From Pigmentiphaga sp. (GTDB lineage: Bacteria > Pseudomonadota > Gammaproteobacteria > Burkholderiales > Burkholderiaceae_B): a stretch of 64,000 nucleotides of DNA. Position numbers and translations under genes: made by a program. Below the pieces are notes generated by a model. The model worked only from the letters and a program-made list of their open reading frames with translations, was not told where the DNA came from and searched no databases. Position 1 is the stretch's first letter; each line of letters begins with the position of its first letter. The stretch spans positions 72,839-136,838 of the forward strand of contig JALOAI010000016.1 in assembly GCA_023228945.1 (NCBI GenBank), written 5' to 3'. Positions 62,637 to 64,000 of this stretch are shown piece after piece.

Positions 62637-63668
62637 TTAGCTTGGCGTGACCGGGCACTCGGCCTTGGCCTTGAGCGCGGCAGCGTAGACCTCATCGCCG
62701 GGGAGGTTCTTGCTTTTGAGATCGGCGACATAGTCGTCGATCACGGACTTGAGCAAGGGGCCCCACTCGGGATCGTTCATGGGCTCTTCGACCACGATGA
62801 TCTCTTGGCCTTTATCGATGGCGGTCTGGCGGCCGCTGACGTCGAGGGCGTCGAACACCGCCGCGGCCTTGCGCTGCCACTCGGGCCCGGTGTGGTCGTC
62901 GATGACTTTCTTCAGGTCGTCGGGCAAGCGATCGTACGAACGCTTGTTCATGGCCGTGACGAAAGCGGTGGAGTAGATCGGGATATCGAGGTGATGGCCG
63001 GTGAGCTCGACCAGGCGGAACACCTGGATGGCCTCCCAGGGGAAGGCGGTGCCGGCGATCACGCCCCGCTGCATGGACTCATAGGCCTCGGGCGCGGGCA
63101 TGGTGACGTTGCGCGCTCCCGCCTTTTGCAGGACTTCGCCCGCCACCACCGACGGATTGCGGAACCGCAGGCCTTTGAGATCGTCGGGCTTGGCGATCGG
63201 GGTGTCGCGCGTGTGCAAGGTGCCCGGACCGGTGGAGAACATGTATAGCACCTTGGAATCCTGGTACTCGCGGTCGAGCAGACCCTGGTCGTACAGCGAC
63301 TGCAGGACGCAGCCGGTTTGCAGCGCGCTGAGGCCGATGTCGGGCAGCTCGGCGATCTGGCTCAGCGGAAAGCGGCCGGAGGTATAGCCCTGGACCACGC
63401 TGACGATGTCGGCCACGCCGTTGACCATGGCCTGGTAGGAACCATCGGCCTTGGCCAGCGTTTGCGCCGGGAACAGCTGGACCTTGATGCGGCCGTCGGA
63501 GGCCTTTTCGACCGACTGGGCCCAGGCCTCGAAGACTTCGGTGTGGACTTTGGAGTTGGACGGCCAGAAGTGGGCGTAACGCAGGGTGACGTCGGCTGCC
63601 TGGGCGGCGCCGAAGGCGGCGGCGGCCAGCACGGAGGCGGCCAGGGTTTTGAGCACAGAGCGTTGCAT
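62637..63668 (-). CDS. dctP: TRAP transporter periplasmic binding protein (DctP)
   Basis: 343 aa. Signal peptide ends AAQAADV (residue 25). DctP motifs: LRYAHFWPSNSKVHTEVFEAWAQSVEKASDGRIKVQLFPAQTL and the ligand-Arg region LKGLRFRNPSVVAGEVLQKAGARNVTMPAPEAYESMQRGVIAG. First gene of the dctPQM operon. The 207 bases upstream (63669-63875) contain no other gene. Ligand unknown. Confidence 0.95.
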   Translation of the reverse strand: MQRSVLKTLAASVLAAAAFGAAQAADVTLRYAHFWPSNSKVHTEVFEAWAQSVEKASDGRIKVQLFPAQTLAKADGSYQAMVNGVADIVSVVQGYTSGRFPLSQIAELPDIGLSALQTGCVLQSLYDQGLLDREYQDSKVLYMFSTGPGTLHTRDTPIAKPDDLKGLRFRNPSVVAGEVLQKAGARNVTMPAPEAYESMQRGVIAGTAFPWEAIQVFRLVELTGHHLDIPIYSTAFVTAMNKRSYDRLPDDLKKVIDDHTGPEWQRKAAAVFDALDVSGRQTAIDKGQEIIVVEEPMNDPEWGPLLKSVIDDYVADLKSKNLPGDEVYAAALKAKAECPVTPS

Positions 63669-63875
63669 GCGGGTAGTCTCCTGTCGGCAAGTCGGTCGCG
63701 GCCCTGGCTCCTGCTTATGGTCGGGCCCGGCAAGGTGCCGGTGACGACGTCCGGGCTACCTGGCCGGGCGGGAGTGCGGGTGCGGCGAATCACGGCGCAT
63801 CTTGCTGGATGCGACAGTTACTGACTATAACAGCCCGCTTGGCGTGCATTGCCCCTTGGTTCCCTCGGGATTTCC

Positions 63876-64000
63876 CTAGGAGCGCGGGCGGTAGAAGATT
63901 TCCGCCCTTCCGGTGCACTGGATCGGTGAGCGCTCGAGCTTTTGAGCCTCGAGGCGGAGCCTGCTCAGGCCAGCTCGACCGTGCTCCACCCTGGCCGATG
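63876..64000 (-). CDS. C-terminal end of an unidentified gene (partial)
   Basis: The last 41 codons before TAG (63876-63878) read GLSRLRLEAQKLERSPIQCTGRAEIFYRPRS. The frame is open to the window edge. Too short to identify; a real gene is plausible but not proven. Confidence 0.4.
   Translation of the reverse strand, partial: SARVEHGRAGLSRLRLEAQKLERSPIQCTGRAEIFYRPRS

Noticed and set aside
1..64000. CRISPR array, prophage or rRNA operon
   Set aside because: No regularly spaced repeats, phage structural genes or rRNA sequence were seen.

Overview
The window is GC-rich chromosomal DNA from a betaproteobacterium, most likely an Alcaligenaceae member (Bordetella/Achromobacter-like). Pointers are two Bug-type (TctC) binding-protein modules, two TRAP systems, an FbpABC-type iron importer, a quinol-type NO reductase and the tpiA-secG-tRNA-Leu neighbourhood. 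This assignment rests on gene content and recalled synteny, not on a database search.

Layout. 1-8.1 kb is a stress/envelope module: the end of a GT4 glycosyltransferase, PRC-barrel, BON and DUF883-type proteins, a TPP-dependent pyruvate-oxidase-like enzyme, a short RpoN (sigma-54), a cold-shock protein and a small unknown. Several of these genes are preceded by sigma-54 (-24/-12) promoter matches, two of them with a perfect core, so the module looks like a local RpoN regulon that includes rpoN itself. 8.3-13.4 kb is a copper-type cluster (DUF2946, YcnI/DUF1775, CopC-CopD fusion, TonB receptor). 13.4-17.2 kb is a TAXI-TRAP transporter. 17.5-24.9 kb holds an MscS channel, a PAS-PAS-GGDEF protein, a spermidine-synthase-like protein, pckG, a glutathione transferase and a thioredoxin-like protein. 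25-28.6 kb is fbpABC. 28.6-33.8 kb is a class III aminotransferase and a fused 5-oxoprolinase. 34.1-38 kb has an esterase, then a cupin and qNor gene behind an NsrR-type operator.

38.2-49.5 kb is an accessory, partly decayed region. It contains an in-frame chimera of a fumarylacetoacetate-hydrolase N-terminus and a Bug receptor, a broken second copy of an ankyrin/deaminase gene pair, a GlcG-like protein, IS21 and IS3 relics, an intact LysR-crotonase-Bug-CaiB catabolic unit, an OB-fold gene fragment, a PAP2 phosphatase in lower-GC DNA, a LysR scrap and the intact ankyrin/deaminase pair. It ends at the 3' side of tRNA-Leu(GAG), a typical island site, but I found no integrase or att repeat.

50-53.8 kb holds a MarR/class II aldolase operon with a perfect 22-bp palindrome upstream, secG with a very long Ala/Pro tail, tpiA and tRNA-Ser(UGA). 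53.9-60.4 kb is a Yej-like peptide ABC transporter operon. 60.7-63.7 kb is a DctPQM TRAP operon, and the last 125 bases hold the end of an unidentified gene.
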